DNA of 64,000 bases, taken from the NCBI GenBank assembly GCA_034008185.1, contig CM067082.1:125675988-125739987 (forward strand), read 5' to 3'. Numbering within the stretch: position 1 is the first letter of the stretch; each line of letters begins with the position of its first letter. Origin of the DNA: Gorsachius magnificus. Its lineage: Eukaryota; Chordata; Aves; Pelecaniformes; Ardeidae. Below the pieces are notes generated by a model, which searched no databases, was not told where the DNA came from, and saw nothing but the letters and a program-made list of their open reading frames with translations. Below are positions 38,542-50,213 of this stretch, in pieces. The translations under genes and the position numbers were made by a program.

Positions 38542-39035
38542 CACTGCACTTGCACAGGGGCGTCGGGCACGACCCTCTGCGGTCCTACCTCCTCCAGCGA
38601 GGGTTGTAAGATAATACGCTTCGGCAATTAGCAATGTTTAAGCATTTGTACAAGTATCTATCGGGAGCGGGGGGAAACCCCCAAATCCACTCTCGGCAGC
38701 CCCTGGCTGCAGGAAGGGAGCCGTGAGCGCGTGGGGGGCTGTGCGCCGCAGAGTTTGAGCAGTTGCGTTCGGGCAGCCAACGGCAGGTGGAAGAAGAAAT
38801 GAAGAAATATCTCCGCGCTTCGGGCTTTCTGGCGGGGCGGGGGGGAACCACGGCCTCGTACAAACCATCAAACCGAATAAGCCACCTTTCCAGGGACCGG
38901 GAGGCCCCGGGGGTTTAGTCTGAATTACCCCAGCCCGGACCAGTGCTGCTGTCCCCGCGCCCCTCTCCTCTCCCTGCCCAGCTCTCCCCCGGCCGGGCGG
39001 CTGGGCGAAGTTGGCGGGAGCGGCTGCGATAACTC

Positions 39036-39091
39036 ATTTGCATTTGAATCGACACCCGCGTGGCCCAGCGGCGGCAGAAATAGAACAATGG
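39036..39091. promoter_or_regulatory. Octamer and SOX-like motifs in promoter core
   Basis: ATTTGCAT at 39036-39043 is an exact POU octamer. AACAATGG at 39084-39091 fits the SOX core. Both are in the AT-rich island core. Occupancy is inference only. Confidence 0.5.
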
Positions 39092-39101
39092 CCGGCCTGA
39101 G

Positions 39102-39111
39102 CCAAAAATAG
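39102..39111 (-). promoter_or_regulatory. MEF2-like site
   Basis: Minus strand CTATTTTTGG matches the MEF2 consensus YTAWWWWTAR at nine of ten positions; it also resembles a CArG box with one extra central base. HDAC9 protein represses MEF2, and MEF2 activation of the HDAC9 promoter has been reported in mammalian muscle, so a site here would fit a known feedback loop. The adjacent AGGTCA (39110-39115) is a nuclear-receptor half site. Confidence 0.55.
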
Positions 39112-39128
39112 GTCAAGCATGGCCGGGT

Positions 39129-39134
39129 GATTGG
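39129..39134 (-). promoter_or_regulatory. Inverted CCAAT box
   Basis: GATTGG on plus, CCAATC on minus, thus oriented toward the HDAC9 exon. NF-Y binds such boxes, usually 60-100 bases upstream of the start site. Confidence 0.5.
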
Positions 39135-39151
39135 AGCCTGCATTAATGCGT

Positions 39152-39178
39152 TTAAAAATACCACAGCAAACACAGCTG
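39152..39178. promoter_or_regulatory. Second MEF2-like site and E-box
   Basis: TTAAAAATAC (39152-39161) matches YTAWWWWTAR at nine of ten positions. ACCACAG (RUNX-like), GCAAACA (forkhead-like) and the E-box CAGCTG (39173-39178) follow within 20 bases. Clustered MEF2 and E-box motifs are typical of muscle regulatory DNA. Confidence 0.45.
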
Positions 39179-39269
39179 TCCAGTCTCTGTCTTTCAAACC
39201 GTCCGCCGCGCGGCCTCGAGCGTGATTAACCCCTTCCCCCTGCCCGGCCCGTTTCGGTGGGGAGAAGCC

Positions 39270-39292
39270 TGGGAGGGAGGGAGGGAGGGAGG
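39270..39292. repeat. (GGGA)n short tandem repeat
   Basis: Five to six GGGA/GGAG units within the CpG island. Runs of GGG at this spacing could form a G-quadruplex on the plus strand. Confidence 0.85.
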
Positions 39293-39660
39293 CAAGCAGG
39301 GAGTGGGACAGAAACGCTCCCCACCCGGGGCTCACGCCCCTCTCCCTCCTTGCCTTCCCCCGGAGAGTATTTTGTGAGAAGCGAGCAAAACACCACGGCT
39401 GCTGCATCGGCCCTAAAATAACGCCGGGAGGTTTTGCTGGCGATGTGGTTTCTGCCTCGCCCACGCGCAGCCATCCTGCTGTTCTATTTTTGCTGCCCGT
39501 TTCTCTGGCTACGCCGCAGTTGGCTTTGGCAGGGGAGCCGGGCTGCTGCCTGCTCCCTTGCTGGACCTGCAGCCGCCGTGGGAGAGGCGACTGCTGAAGC
39601 TACCAGGGCTGGGGGGGCGGGTGGGAGCAGAAGATGGGGGCAGACGTTAATGAGGGACTG

Positions 39661-42600
39661 GGTTCTGTGCGTGCAGTTATAAGCAGCCCTTCCATATTTA
39701 GCATCCTTGATAAAATTCTTACAGTAAGTCACCAGTTGTGGCACGGCACGTTAGGCACGGTTACCAACTATGCACTATTCGGTTGACTTGCTAAAATTTG
39801 GAGAGGGGCTGAGCATCTCGCACTTATTTTTAGAAGCATCAGGCAATTTGCACAGCGTCTTTCTCAGTGTTACAAGACGACGTGCTTTCAGAAGAGCAGC
39901 TTTTGACGGCGTATCAGATGACAGCATCCTGCTCCTCTGTGCCTTGGCAGGTTTCACGCATGCTATGTGAAGTTTATTTTTCATAACAATATTTCAAAAG
40001 TTGCATATCTTGTTTGCTGATTAATATATCTACACGGAGATAAGTTTCATTTCACTGTTGCAGATGGTACTGTACTTCCCTGGGTCCTGCTCTGCCTCAG
40101 AGCACTTGTTACACAGGTGACCAAAGCCCGTCACTACTTACACATATGGTACAGCAGCCTGACCACTCACCTACCGAAATTCTGAGTCCCCTTCCGTGTC
40201 CCTGCTCTAGGGGAGCAACAGCAGCCACAGGGACGTGATTCCTCACTGTAATCAAGAGGCCAATACAGAGGTCATCTCAGAGCTTTCCAGAAATCCACCA
40301 AATTCTCAACTATCTCTAGCACCATTTGCTAGTGAAGACTTCAAGAATCTACCCAGTACCTGAGGCTCGGTTCTGCCTTTTGGCAAAGGTCTGCTCTTCA
40401 ACTCACATGACAGATTGCAGCCAAGGGCAATTTTTTTTTTTTTTTTAAACTTCTCACAACTGTGTTAATGAAGAAAAGATTAACAATAACAAAGTACTGT
40501 GACATTCCCGTGATGTTTGGACACTCGATGGCACCTGGGAGGTCTGTGGCTCAATCTCCACCACCATCCAAACCCTTTGCTTCCTCCAGGTGCCAAATGA
40601 CTTGGGTCCTGTGGAGAGTTAGGATCTGTCCCCTGGACAGATGGAGAACACCGCAGCTGCCAATGGGGTTTTCCCTACAGGATCCTCAAGTTAGCACCTA
40701 TCACCGCTATACACCCCCTTCTCCTTGCCTTCTCTCTTCTGTACCCCCAAGTGGTGAAGCTCTGCAGACAGCATACGCCCAACTCTGCAAGGGGCAAGGC
40801 CATGGGTGGCGGCAGCCCAGCGAGGGGTAGGGTGTTACAGCGCAAGGCAGGGGAGGAACATCACACGTACCATCGTACTATTCACAGCCGACAACTCGGT
40901 ACTGCGAACATTTTTCTCTTGAAAGCAAAAATACCCAAATCTTTAGTGGGAAATATGTGTCACTTTGAGGGCGCAGGGCAGAAGACGTTTAACACGAGTG
41001 CAAGGGAGATCACCAGTAGAAATAGAAATCTTCTCTAATGCAGAAAAAGCTTTTTATAGACAGAAGTAAATAAAAAAGTTGAACTGCTTATGCCCTTGAG
41101 CCAACCAGAACATGACCCTGTTTAGCAATTCAGCGCCTCAAAATAATCAAGTACTCGTATTACAGGGGAACACTGGAGGAATAAGTTAAAAACAGGTCAG
41201 AACACGGAAAATGCTGGAGTGTGGGATCCTGGTATTAGGTATTCATACGTGTTTAAAACTTCTTCTATATGCAGCTGCATTTTTAAAGATAGCATTCACA
41301 GCTCTAACTGACTTCAAATACTTCAGTAACTATATAAAAGCAAACCGTTTTCAAGAGCAGAAAATGTACATTCAGATATTTAGCTGCGTTTTTAACTTTG
41401 GCGTACGTATTTTAAACTGACAGACATATGAACTATCCTATGTTAGCTAATTCACAGAGCATAATAACTACAGCATTGTGCTTTATATTTTAGATTATAT
41501 ATAAAAATTGTATCAAAATACTTTACTTATGAAGTCAGCCACCCCAAAGTTAGGGCTTTTACAACCAGAATTCTTCCGACTTGCTTCAATGTATTATGGG
41601 CCTACTTTGGTACATGCTTAGCTTTAAAACACGTGTGTAAATCCATCTCTTTTCAACATAATATTTAAGCACATGCTCAAATTCTATTGATCACAATAGA
41701 ATTTAAACATGTAGTTAAACATTTTGCTGAGTCAGCCCAGCCTTTAACTGCACAATCGCATGAGTTTAAATAGCTCCTTTAGAGTCCCACAGGGGAAGGA
41801 TAAAGGGTTCACGCCTGAAGAAAATCTGGTTTTTATTTTTAAAGCTATGGATGTTATGAGGTGACATTTTCATACAGGAACATGAGGTTTTTTGTTCTGT
41901 TTTTTTCAAATGCATTTCCTAAACTCTGAGAACTTTAATGACACTGGAGGTAAGAGTAAACTGTTGAAATGATTTAGCACTGCTGAGGTGACTCCAAATG
42001 CAATCAGCGACTTTATAGAAAATGTAAGGCACGTTAGTAGCACTAAGATCTCATTACTGGGGTTTCACAATGTGTTTCTCTTATTTGCCTTCTGAGTTGC
42101 TAAAAACAAATAAATGTAAGGAAATTAAATCTGGAAACCGCATTACTGCAACATTAAGGCTGAGAAATTAAGCACTCAAATTAGAAAGAGCGAAGTTTTC
42201 TACTGCATTATTAACTCTGCAACACTATAATTAAGTAGCACTTTTCTTACTTTCCTTGTTAAGTACAAACAGTGTATTACTGTTTGTTTTTAGCATATCC
42301 CATTTCTCACTCATGTTATTCTGGAGCATAGCCTTCATTAATATTAATAGCTTAGTTTCGACTTTTGCAGTTTTCTTACCAGTAAATGAATTCTTGCATA
42401 GATTATTCTGCCATATTTCTCAATTGCATCATATAAATATTACATACAAAATGAAATAAAGATATGTTCTCTAGCTTCTAGTCGTATGCTTAAATGAGGA
42501 TACATCAGTCTTACAAGTGTCCCACCCAACTTTCCTTCAGCCCCCTTATCATTTGGCAAGCATTCTGTGAAAAGCATCAAGGAGTAACACGCATCAATAT

Positions 42601-44354
42601 CCAACAATGCATAAACAGCTATGCTAAACTGAAGTTGCATGCGTAATCTTAAATCTGGCCTATTTCAGTACTCAAGTTTTGAGTTCTAATCTCTGCAGCC
42701 TAAAGAGCTCCTATTTTTTTAGTATCTAATCACCAGGATTAAAAGAAGAAAAAAATTAACTATTGTATAGAACAGATGTTTCTGTAGCCACAGTTCATTA
42801 GATACCATTAATACCATGTGAAAACCAAACATCCAGCATAAATTACTACTGCTTATGCTAGAGGATTAACTAGGTTAACAAACAGCAGAAGACTATTACC
42901 ACAGAGAAGCAGATGGTTTGGGAACAGAAAGAAATCAGGGGAGATGCTCAAGGGGTCTGGTTCTGCTCCCTCTTGGAACTAAGGGACTGTATTCCAAACC
43001 CCTGGGGGAGTAAAAATGAATCTCTTAATGCACGTGCTGTGCTTGGAAAGATGTATTGCAGGAATGGCTCTGATTAGTTTTCTGCGTAGCAAGCCCTTGG
43101 CGTTGCCTGTGCAGGAATACAAGTTGCTTTTTCTTTGCAGTGCCATGAACCCATGGGATAGGCATTTTTCAAGTGAGGAGAAAACTGCGATTCTATACAT
43201 GCTTAAGCTCAATTCAAGTTTCAAAGGAATTTTCTGGGACAAAGACAGACGTGTCTGTAGCTTTAGGGGATTTTGTGACAAACAATGGGAGAATAAAACT
43301 TTACAAAGTTTTGAGGATAAGGAGTGTTATGCTAGATAAATGTATGGGTCTCTACCTTCTCTCATATAACAATACAGAGAGCCTTGCATCTTTCTCATGC
43401 AAATTAGCTCAGGGTTTTTGGAACTAGCTGATGACTTATCACTTCTTTCTCCTCTTAAAATACGCCTTTCTGTTCACATAAATAAGTCTGCTAGAAATTA
43501 AGTCCTAGATTCAGGACAACACCTCAACAACACATACTTGATTATAAGCATGAGGCTTAAGTTAAGCATATGCTTAGGGGCTTCATAAATTCAAAGGTAT
43601 TTTCCTGAGTCACAAAGCTCAAATAATTTTAAAAACCACAGAGAGCTATCAAATAAATAAATAATATTTAGGTTAGGAAATATATACACAATTCAATTAT
43701 TCTGCTGACACAGTTATTTATCAGGTTGGAACTAAAATCTCCGTATTTTGCAGCAAGGCTGAGGTAAATTGCATACGAACAATATAAGCCATGTAGCCAA
43801 AAGCAACACCAGATATCGACAAATAAATGCCTCAGACCAGCAAAGCACTTTGCCCCTTTTATACCATTAATGAGGCAAGTAGAGATATGAGCAATACGAG
43901 ATGGTACCGAGTCTTCCATGGTTATGCCCAGCTTTCTTAGAGGGACATTGGTGCATACGTGCACTGTGTCGGCCTCATCTAGCTCCACCAGACACACCTG
44001 GAGGGACGCACATAAAGGAACCCTGGAGCACATAATCTATGATAGCTTGCAGTACATTACCTGTGACAGCTTGCAATACGTTCAGCATACTTCAGGCATT
44101 TCAAGCTTGTTGCACATCTACTGAGCAAATAATCTATACCTCCATACAGCGTTTCATGCAGGATTCCCTGATGCTGGGCATTGACCAACTGACCTGGACA
44201 CTGAAAGTTCCTGGACGACAGACTACTAAGTCCCTATGGCTGGAGAACCCCGAGGAATACCATCTCTAGCTTATAATATATGCCTGGGTTTAACTGCCTT
44301 ACTGGATTTAAGCCAAGAAATGTAGGCCGTGCTTGCTGTCTGGAGAAAACCAAT
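39661..44354. other. Noncoding stretch upstream of the HDAC9 promoter
   Basis: No gene recognised. CpG content falls off after about 39660, with scattered CpG to 39910. A run of 16 T is at 40431-40446. Plus frames of 122 (40462-40830) and 107 codons (43016-43339) have no domain I know. Around 44030-44080 a GATAGCTTGCAGTAC/GACAGCTTGCAATAC pair forms an imperfect short direct repeat. Confidence 0.55.
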
Positions 44355-44960
44355 GGCTATGCAAAGGATTTAGGATCACAGCAGAAGACAGCCAACTAAA
44401 TATGAACTCCTAGGATTACACTGGGACCAAAAAGGCTAATAAAATCCTTGGATATATAAACAAGGTTATATCGAGTAACAGTAGAGAGGTGATACGCATA
44501 TACCAACGAGAATATTCTTGAGATACTGTAACTTGTTCCAGTATAGATACCTGAAAAAGAATGCTGAAAAACTGAGGATGGATAGACATGCCACAAGCAT
44601 AAAATAGGTTTGGAAAACCATTGGAAATTGGAAACTCAAAGACCTGAGGTACTAAGTTTACTGAAGAAGTTCAGGGGTGGCTTGGCACTGTCTATATATA
44701 CACAGGGGCAAAGATGTCCAATGGTGTAGTAAAATGCTCTTTATTTTAAGAAACATGGCTTTAAGAAAAATCCATCGATTAGAAAAATTCAAGCCAGAAG
44801 TGGGCACACATTTTAAATATGTTTTAACCACTCCAGCAACTTACAAATGAGCTTTACAGCAATAGTGGCTGTGTCTCTAGAAAGCAAGCTCTAACACTTC
44901 TATAGGGCAAACTTAAGGCAGGTTTTATTGTAGGACTCCAAGTTAGACAGGTCTGGTGAT
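44355..44960 (+). mobile_element. Ancient CR1-like LINE fragment
   Basis: Old plus-strand CR1 ORF2 fragment. Positions 44429-44503 read KKANKILGYINK and VISSNSREVIRIY, directly comparable with [12 protein letters not shown] and [13 protein letters not shown] in the young copy at window start. Before it, GGATCACAGCAGAAGACAGC and downstream GTTCAGGGGTGGCTTGGCAC correspond to further CR1 blocks. The frame is lost through indels after about 44505. The 3' limit is approximate. Confidence 0.78.
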
Positions 44961-47900
44961 CATGTGGCTACCTCCAAAGCTACTAAGAATTACTGCTTAA
45001 CTGATAGGAATAATAAGAACTAAATAGAACAATTATTGCTACATCAGAAACAATCTCCTTCTTTTGAATGGCTCTCTCCTGAAAAGCAGAGGTGTGTTTT
45101 TGGGGTTGTTTTCCTTTTTAACCCAAAATATGTTTATTTTCCTACGAGATTTGATAATTTTTTACAAGAGTAACACAACAGAGTGCACTGTAAACATCTT
45201 GGGAAAAAAGTCTTTGTGAAAAAAAAAACAAACCAGACAAAAAACAAACCAAAGTGTTTGCTGTGTTTGCTATTCAAAGCTGCCCTTTTAAGTCAAATAA
45301 TTAAGATCCCAAAAGTAGGGTCTTTCTAAATACAGGCTTTGTATGCATGGAGGAATGAGGTGGCTTTACATTACATGCTTCAACCTCACTATAAAGCTAC
45401 AGTAGACTTATAGTAGATTTACAGTAGATAGATACTCATGTAGCTTGGGACAGCGATTGCTCTGTTAAATTACAAAGCAAGTAAGATGTTTTCTTAAATA
45501 TCAAACAATAGTTAAAGAACTGCCACTACAAGCCATTGGAATATTGGCCAAGAAAAAATATTTTACAGAAAGCACTAAAAATGGCCTTCTTTAATGTGTG
45601 GGCCAAGGAACAGACCTGGGATGCCAGGCTACGTGCTGGGCTGTGGGCACTCGCCTGTCCCCCCTGCTGCGCTGCCTGCTGGGCTCTCCTCCCTCTCCCA
45701 TCTTCTCCACCCCTCCTGGGGAGCATTCAAGCACATGGAGAAACAGCGTTACGTGCACAAACATGCCTCTGAGAGCAGTAACAAATTGACCGCTACTGTG
45801 CTATGAAAAGGTCACATCTCATGCCGGTCAATAATGTTGTTATGAAACCACACGAAACCCTCCTGGTGAGCTGGACCAGGATGGCAGTGAAGCTCAGTGC
45901 CGGTCCTCTGCTGTTTTTTTCAAAATGAACCAGTGAACCCAGTTCCTTTCTTCCTCATCTTGAACGTTGATAAGGAACAGATCTGCAAACCAAAATGTTA
46001 TCAATACACCAGCTTAGGAGCTGTTTTTACTCTGCTGGCAAATTTGGTACAATGCTAAAAGGATGAAACTGTGACTTCAGTGGGGCAACTAATTATTTTG
46101 CCTGACTTCGGTAGAACCAGGATTTCTCCCAGGGAGCAATATGATCTTAATTTTCCGTGTGGAAGCAACAAATTTATAGACTGTCAAAGAGGAAAAAAAA
46201 AAAAAAAATCAAAATACAATTGAAAGCAAGGTTTCATAATACTGAAAGGAAAAATATGACACGTTTCAACTACATATAACCTCTTTCTTTAGCTAAGTAA
46301 ACCACCTTGAAAATCTGAATGCAGCTACTTACTGTGACTGAAAATACCTTTACAAAATGTGTCACAAACTTGACTTTTGTAAATATAGGCTTCCAACTGC
46401 TATTCCTAAGGCCAGAATTGGCCCCAAGAAGGCTTTTATCCATACTTCAAGCTCATTTCACCAAACCGTGCAGCCTTCAGTTTGCTAGGCAGCCTGTCCC
46501 ATAGAAGGGATGAAACAAATGGAGAGGAAGGCTGCAGCATGTGCCAAGTCACACCTCCGCTGGCAGATGTGGGCAGCTGCAGCCGCTGCTTCCACGCATC
46601 CCTCATCCCTCCTCTGCCCCATCTCTGGCTCTTAGTAGCAAGAGGCAAGTTCTCAAGCTCCCTAGGACAAAGGGGAAAGGCTGGTCCCAAGCCCCCCAGT
46701 TTTCTGGAAGGATAACTGTTCACCAAAACCCTGCCAAATTCTTCTGAGCCTCAAACCACTATGCAACGGCTAAAAAAAAGCACAGGATGTAATTGATAAT
46801 TTGCATTGAAAGCATGGGGAACGAGGAAGAACATACATTGACGCCACGTTCAGACAACACTCCCATTCTAATCAGCTACATTAATATCTGCTAAGAGTCT
46901 GGGAGGGGAAAGCTCTTGTATTCACTTCAATCCAAAATGCTGCTAGGAAAGGGCAGTCCAAAAATGAATTAATAAATGAAAAGTAACTCACAAATGCTGG
47001 AATCCCAATGCCACAAGCAGAGATAGCAGACTATTTTAGATGAGCTTGAGCTTCTGAGCAGTCAAAATGTAGATTCAAACAGGCTCAGGGCCTGTTCTAT
47101 AAATAGCATGGCTCTATGGCAGTCATCTACGCACTTCATATTCTGTCGATAGGTAGTTGAGAGAAGGGGATGGCAGCATAGGCAATAACGGCAGGAAAAC
47201 AAAACCTTTCAGTCAACAAATCAGAGGTTCTACACCATCACAAGTCAGGCCTCACGTAAGTCATCAGGCATGGATGGACTGACCTGTGTATGTTATGATG
47301 GCATGTCATTTCCAGCCCCTTCTTCTGCTTGTTAAAGCAGCTGCCTATGAAATAAACTGCTAAGAACATTTCCCTGAGCTTTGGAATATATATATTTTCA
47401 TTTTAACTCTGAAATTAATTAACGTATTATCAATTAGTCTATGAAAAATTAAGTGCGTTTTCAGCAGCCTACAAAATAATGCTGTACACAGGCTAAGCAG
47501 CAGTTTTGGCTAAAAGTAACCAAGGACAAAAAGCTAGACTGTTCAAGATAGCAGGTATAACCCATGGACTGTGTCCACAGGAATGAATACATAAATCACA
47601 GCCTAGATTATCTTAAACCTTAATTGTATCTCCTCTCCTTACCTCTGCCAGAATTCCAGCGAAAAAGAAAAGGTAAAAAAGTGGAGACAGAAAACTTGGA
47701 CAACTAAAAAGTGCACATATGGTTTGCAAATGGTTTTTTGCCGCGACTAAGGAAGCTTTCTTTCAGAAGACAAAGGAAGATAACTGAAGCTATGAGTCTG
47801 GTTGTATGTTATCTGATAAAGGGGTGCAGCAACACTGGGCACCGCCTTAACTAAAAATAGTTGTACTGTAATAATAAGGCTGAAAAAAACCCACATAAGT

Positions 47901-49141
47901 AAATTACCAGTGTGATGAAACAGGCTTAAGTTTGGTCAAGCTTTATTTTTTTTTCTTTTTAATTGCCAGTAAGAACGCTTCTAAAAATAGCATCCTCGTG
48001 GTTTACAATATTAATTTGCTTACCATGCTAAACAAATGCTTGCATCCATTTTCGGACTACAAACAGACGTGACAACCTTACATTTAAGGAGTAATTTACC
48101 TGAAGTAACACAGCAGAGCTGGTTTTATTTAGAAAACTTCAAAGAAAATGCTACTGCAAGCTATCTAATTACAGCATTCTCTTTTGATCACTATGTACAG
48201 GCACACAAAGTGTATTTATCTCAGAGACCTTATACATTTAAGTCTCGTGTGTGTGTGTGTGTGTGTATAAAAATATAAACTGATAAACAACGTGCTTTCA
48301 GCTACTGGTGTCACACACCGCAGCTGCAATACTGAAGTGCAGATACATTGACGTAAACAAAAAAATACAGCTGAAAGGTACCTAAGCAAGTGTCCAGCTT
48401 AAAACATGTGATGCTCGAGTATTTTATTGACTTGAGGCCTAAATCATTACCTTCACTTCTGCTCATTTAGCGCCCTCTTGGATGCAGCAGAAAGCCTCCA
48501 GCAATTCAGAGAGGCAGTATGCTATTCTGGGACCCATCAGAAAATGAATGAGTCGAGAAGTTGAGCAACTAACTATATTTGCAAGGGGAAATCTCCAAGG
48601 CATACCTACCAAAAAGAATTTCAGGCTAGAAATACACTAGGATGGTTGCCAACAGAAATATTTCACCAATCAGTCTTTTACAGTACCGTGGCTCCCATCT
48701 CGTTTTTTTTTGCCAAGATATTTAGCACTGCAGACACCAGCAACCAACAAGTTTGGTAACTGCTTTCATTTCTGACACTCTTTTTCTGGCACTCAGCTGT
48801 TTTGTGATACTTCGTCTTCTGATCCAAAGACCACAAACTTGTCACAGGATGCTAGGGGGGGTTGTGTGTACTATTGCGGTGTGAGGAGAGAAAGAAGGTA
48901 CAGAGATGGTCAGTAGACCCTTAGTGGCTACATACCCCACACAGAGTGACCTGCAGCTGTGGAGGGCTGGACTGAATGATCATGGTAACTCCTTCAGCCA
49001 TTTCTTGTCAAGTGGCATTGGGAAATACTGGTTTTTTAGGCAGTGCATGAAACCGAGAACAGCTATTTCTCCAGCGCAAATGCTCTTATTTAGAACATGT
49101 CTCCTAAGTAAGACCGTGTCCTGAATAAGACCATGTGTACT
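44961..49141. other. Noncoding stretch
   Basis: No gene recognised. Two GC-richer patches, 45600-45760 and 46490-46720, contain overlapping short frames on both strands without domains. A run of 16 A is at 46193-46208. A (GT)10 repeat is listed separately. The sequence close to the LTR (48906-49124) shows a frame with no recognisable content. Confidence 0.55.
48247..48266. repeat. (GT)10 microsatellite
   Basis: Ten uninterrupted GT units. Confidence 0.95.
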
Positions 49142-50213
49142 TGTGGTGGGCTGACCCTGGCTGGATGCCAGATGCCCAACAAAGCCACTCTATCAGTCCC
49201 CCTCCTCAGCTGGACAGGGGAGAGAAAATATAACAAAAGGCTCATGGGTAGAGATAAGGACACGGAGAGATCGTTCACCAGTTACTGTCACAGGCAAACC
49301 AGACTCAACTTGGAGAAATTAGTTTAATTTATTACCAAAAAAGTCAGAGTAGGATAATGAGAAATAAAAATTGAACCTTAAAACACTTCCCCCCCACCCC
49401 TCCCTTCTTCCCAGGCTTAACTTTACTCCTGATTTTCTCTACCTCCTCCCCACCAGTGGCACAGGGGGATGGGGAATGGGAGTTGCAGTCAGTTCATCAA
49501 ACGCTGTCTCTGCCGCTCCTTACTCCTCAGGGGGAGGACTCCTCACACTCTGCCCCTGCTCCAGTGTGGGTCCTTCCCATGGGCCACAGCTCCTCATGAA
49601 CTTTCCCAGTGTGGGTCTCTTCCATGGGGTGCAGTCCCTCAGGAGCAGACTGCTCCAGCGTGGGTCCCCCGTGGGGTCACCAGCTCTGCCAGCAAACCTG
49701 TTCCAGTGTGGGCTCCTCTCTCCACAGGTCCGGCCGGCCAGCATGGGCTCCCCACAAGGGTCACAATCTCCTTTGGGCACCCACCCGCTCCAGCGTGGGG
49801 TCCTCCCGGGCTGCAGGTGGAGATCTGCTCCAGTGGACCTTCATAGGCTGCAGGGGGACAGCCTGCCTCTCTATGGGCTGCACCAGGGGCTGCAGGGGAA
49901 TCTCTGCTCTGGTGTCTGGAGCACCTCATCCACCTCCTTCTGCACTGACCTTGGTGTCTGCAGGGCTGTTTCACATATTCTCACTCCTCTCTCTGCTGCT
50001 ATTGTCTGGGGTTTTTTTCCCCCTTCTTAACTACATTATCCCAGAGGCCCTACCACCACCACTGACAGGCTTGGCCTTGGCCAGCAGCAGGTCTGCCTTG
50101 GAGCCGGCTGGCATGGGCTCTATCAGACACAGGGGAATCTTCTGGCAGCTTCTCACAGAAGCCACACCTGCAGCCCCCCCACTACCAAAACCTTGCCACG
50201 CAAATCCAATACA
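49142..50213 (-). mobile_element. Solo LTR of an avian endogenous retrovirus
   Basis: A 1072-base element with TG...CA ends on the minus strand (starts TGTATTGGAT at 50213, ends CCCACCACA at 49142). I recognise the family as a high-copy avian LTR but cannot name it with certainty. Flanks are GTACT (49137-49141) and GTACC (50214-50218), a 5-base target duplication with one mismatch; five bases would suit ERVL-type elements. On the minus strand an AATAAA polyadenylation signal lies at 49333-49328. No primer-binding site follows the 3' end and no polypurine tract precedes the 5' end, so the internal region is gone: a solo LTR from recombination. Frames of up to 219 codons on plus are GC-rich shadows, not genes. 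Confidence 0.88.
49561..49800. repeat. Tandem-like CCAGYGTGGG units inside the LTR
   Basis: The word CCAG(T/C)GTGGG or a one-base variant recurs at 49561, 49606, 49655, 49703, 49738 and 49790, spacing 35-52 bases, with diverged intervening sequence. This is an internal minisatellite of the LTR and is expected to vary in copy number between copies. Confidence 0.85.

Larger units (their letters stand above)
38560..39660 (-). promoter_or_regulatory. HDAC9: CpG island, probable HDAC9 promoter and 5' leader
   Basis: CpG dinucleotides are frequent here and rare in the surrounding tens of kilobases. The island abuts the HDAC9 coding exon on its upstream side, the usual place for a vertebrate first-exon promoter. 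There is no clear TATA box. An inverted CCAAT (39134-39129 on minus) lies in an AT-rich core at about 39030-39180 with several factor-like motifs. I would expect the start site between about 38900 and 39080, but the sequence does not fix it. Open frames on both strands (179 codons at 38925-39464 minus, 82 at 39434-39682 plus) are stop-poor GC-rich shadows. Confidence 0.82.

Noticed and set aside
38925..39682. Frames of 179 codons (minus) and 82 to 86 codons (both strands) around the CpG island
   Set aside because: GC-rich sequence lacks stops. Frames overlap on both strands, contain low-complexity Pro/Gly/Ser runs, and do not join the HDAC9 frame.
48906..49124. CTGGACTGAATGATCATGG, resembling the CR1 3' UTR word GGACTAGATGATC
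   Set aside because: Only one short word matches; no tail or neighbouring CR1 blocks on either side.
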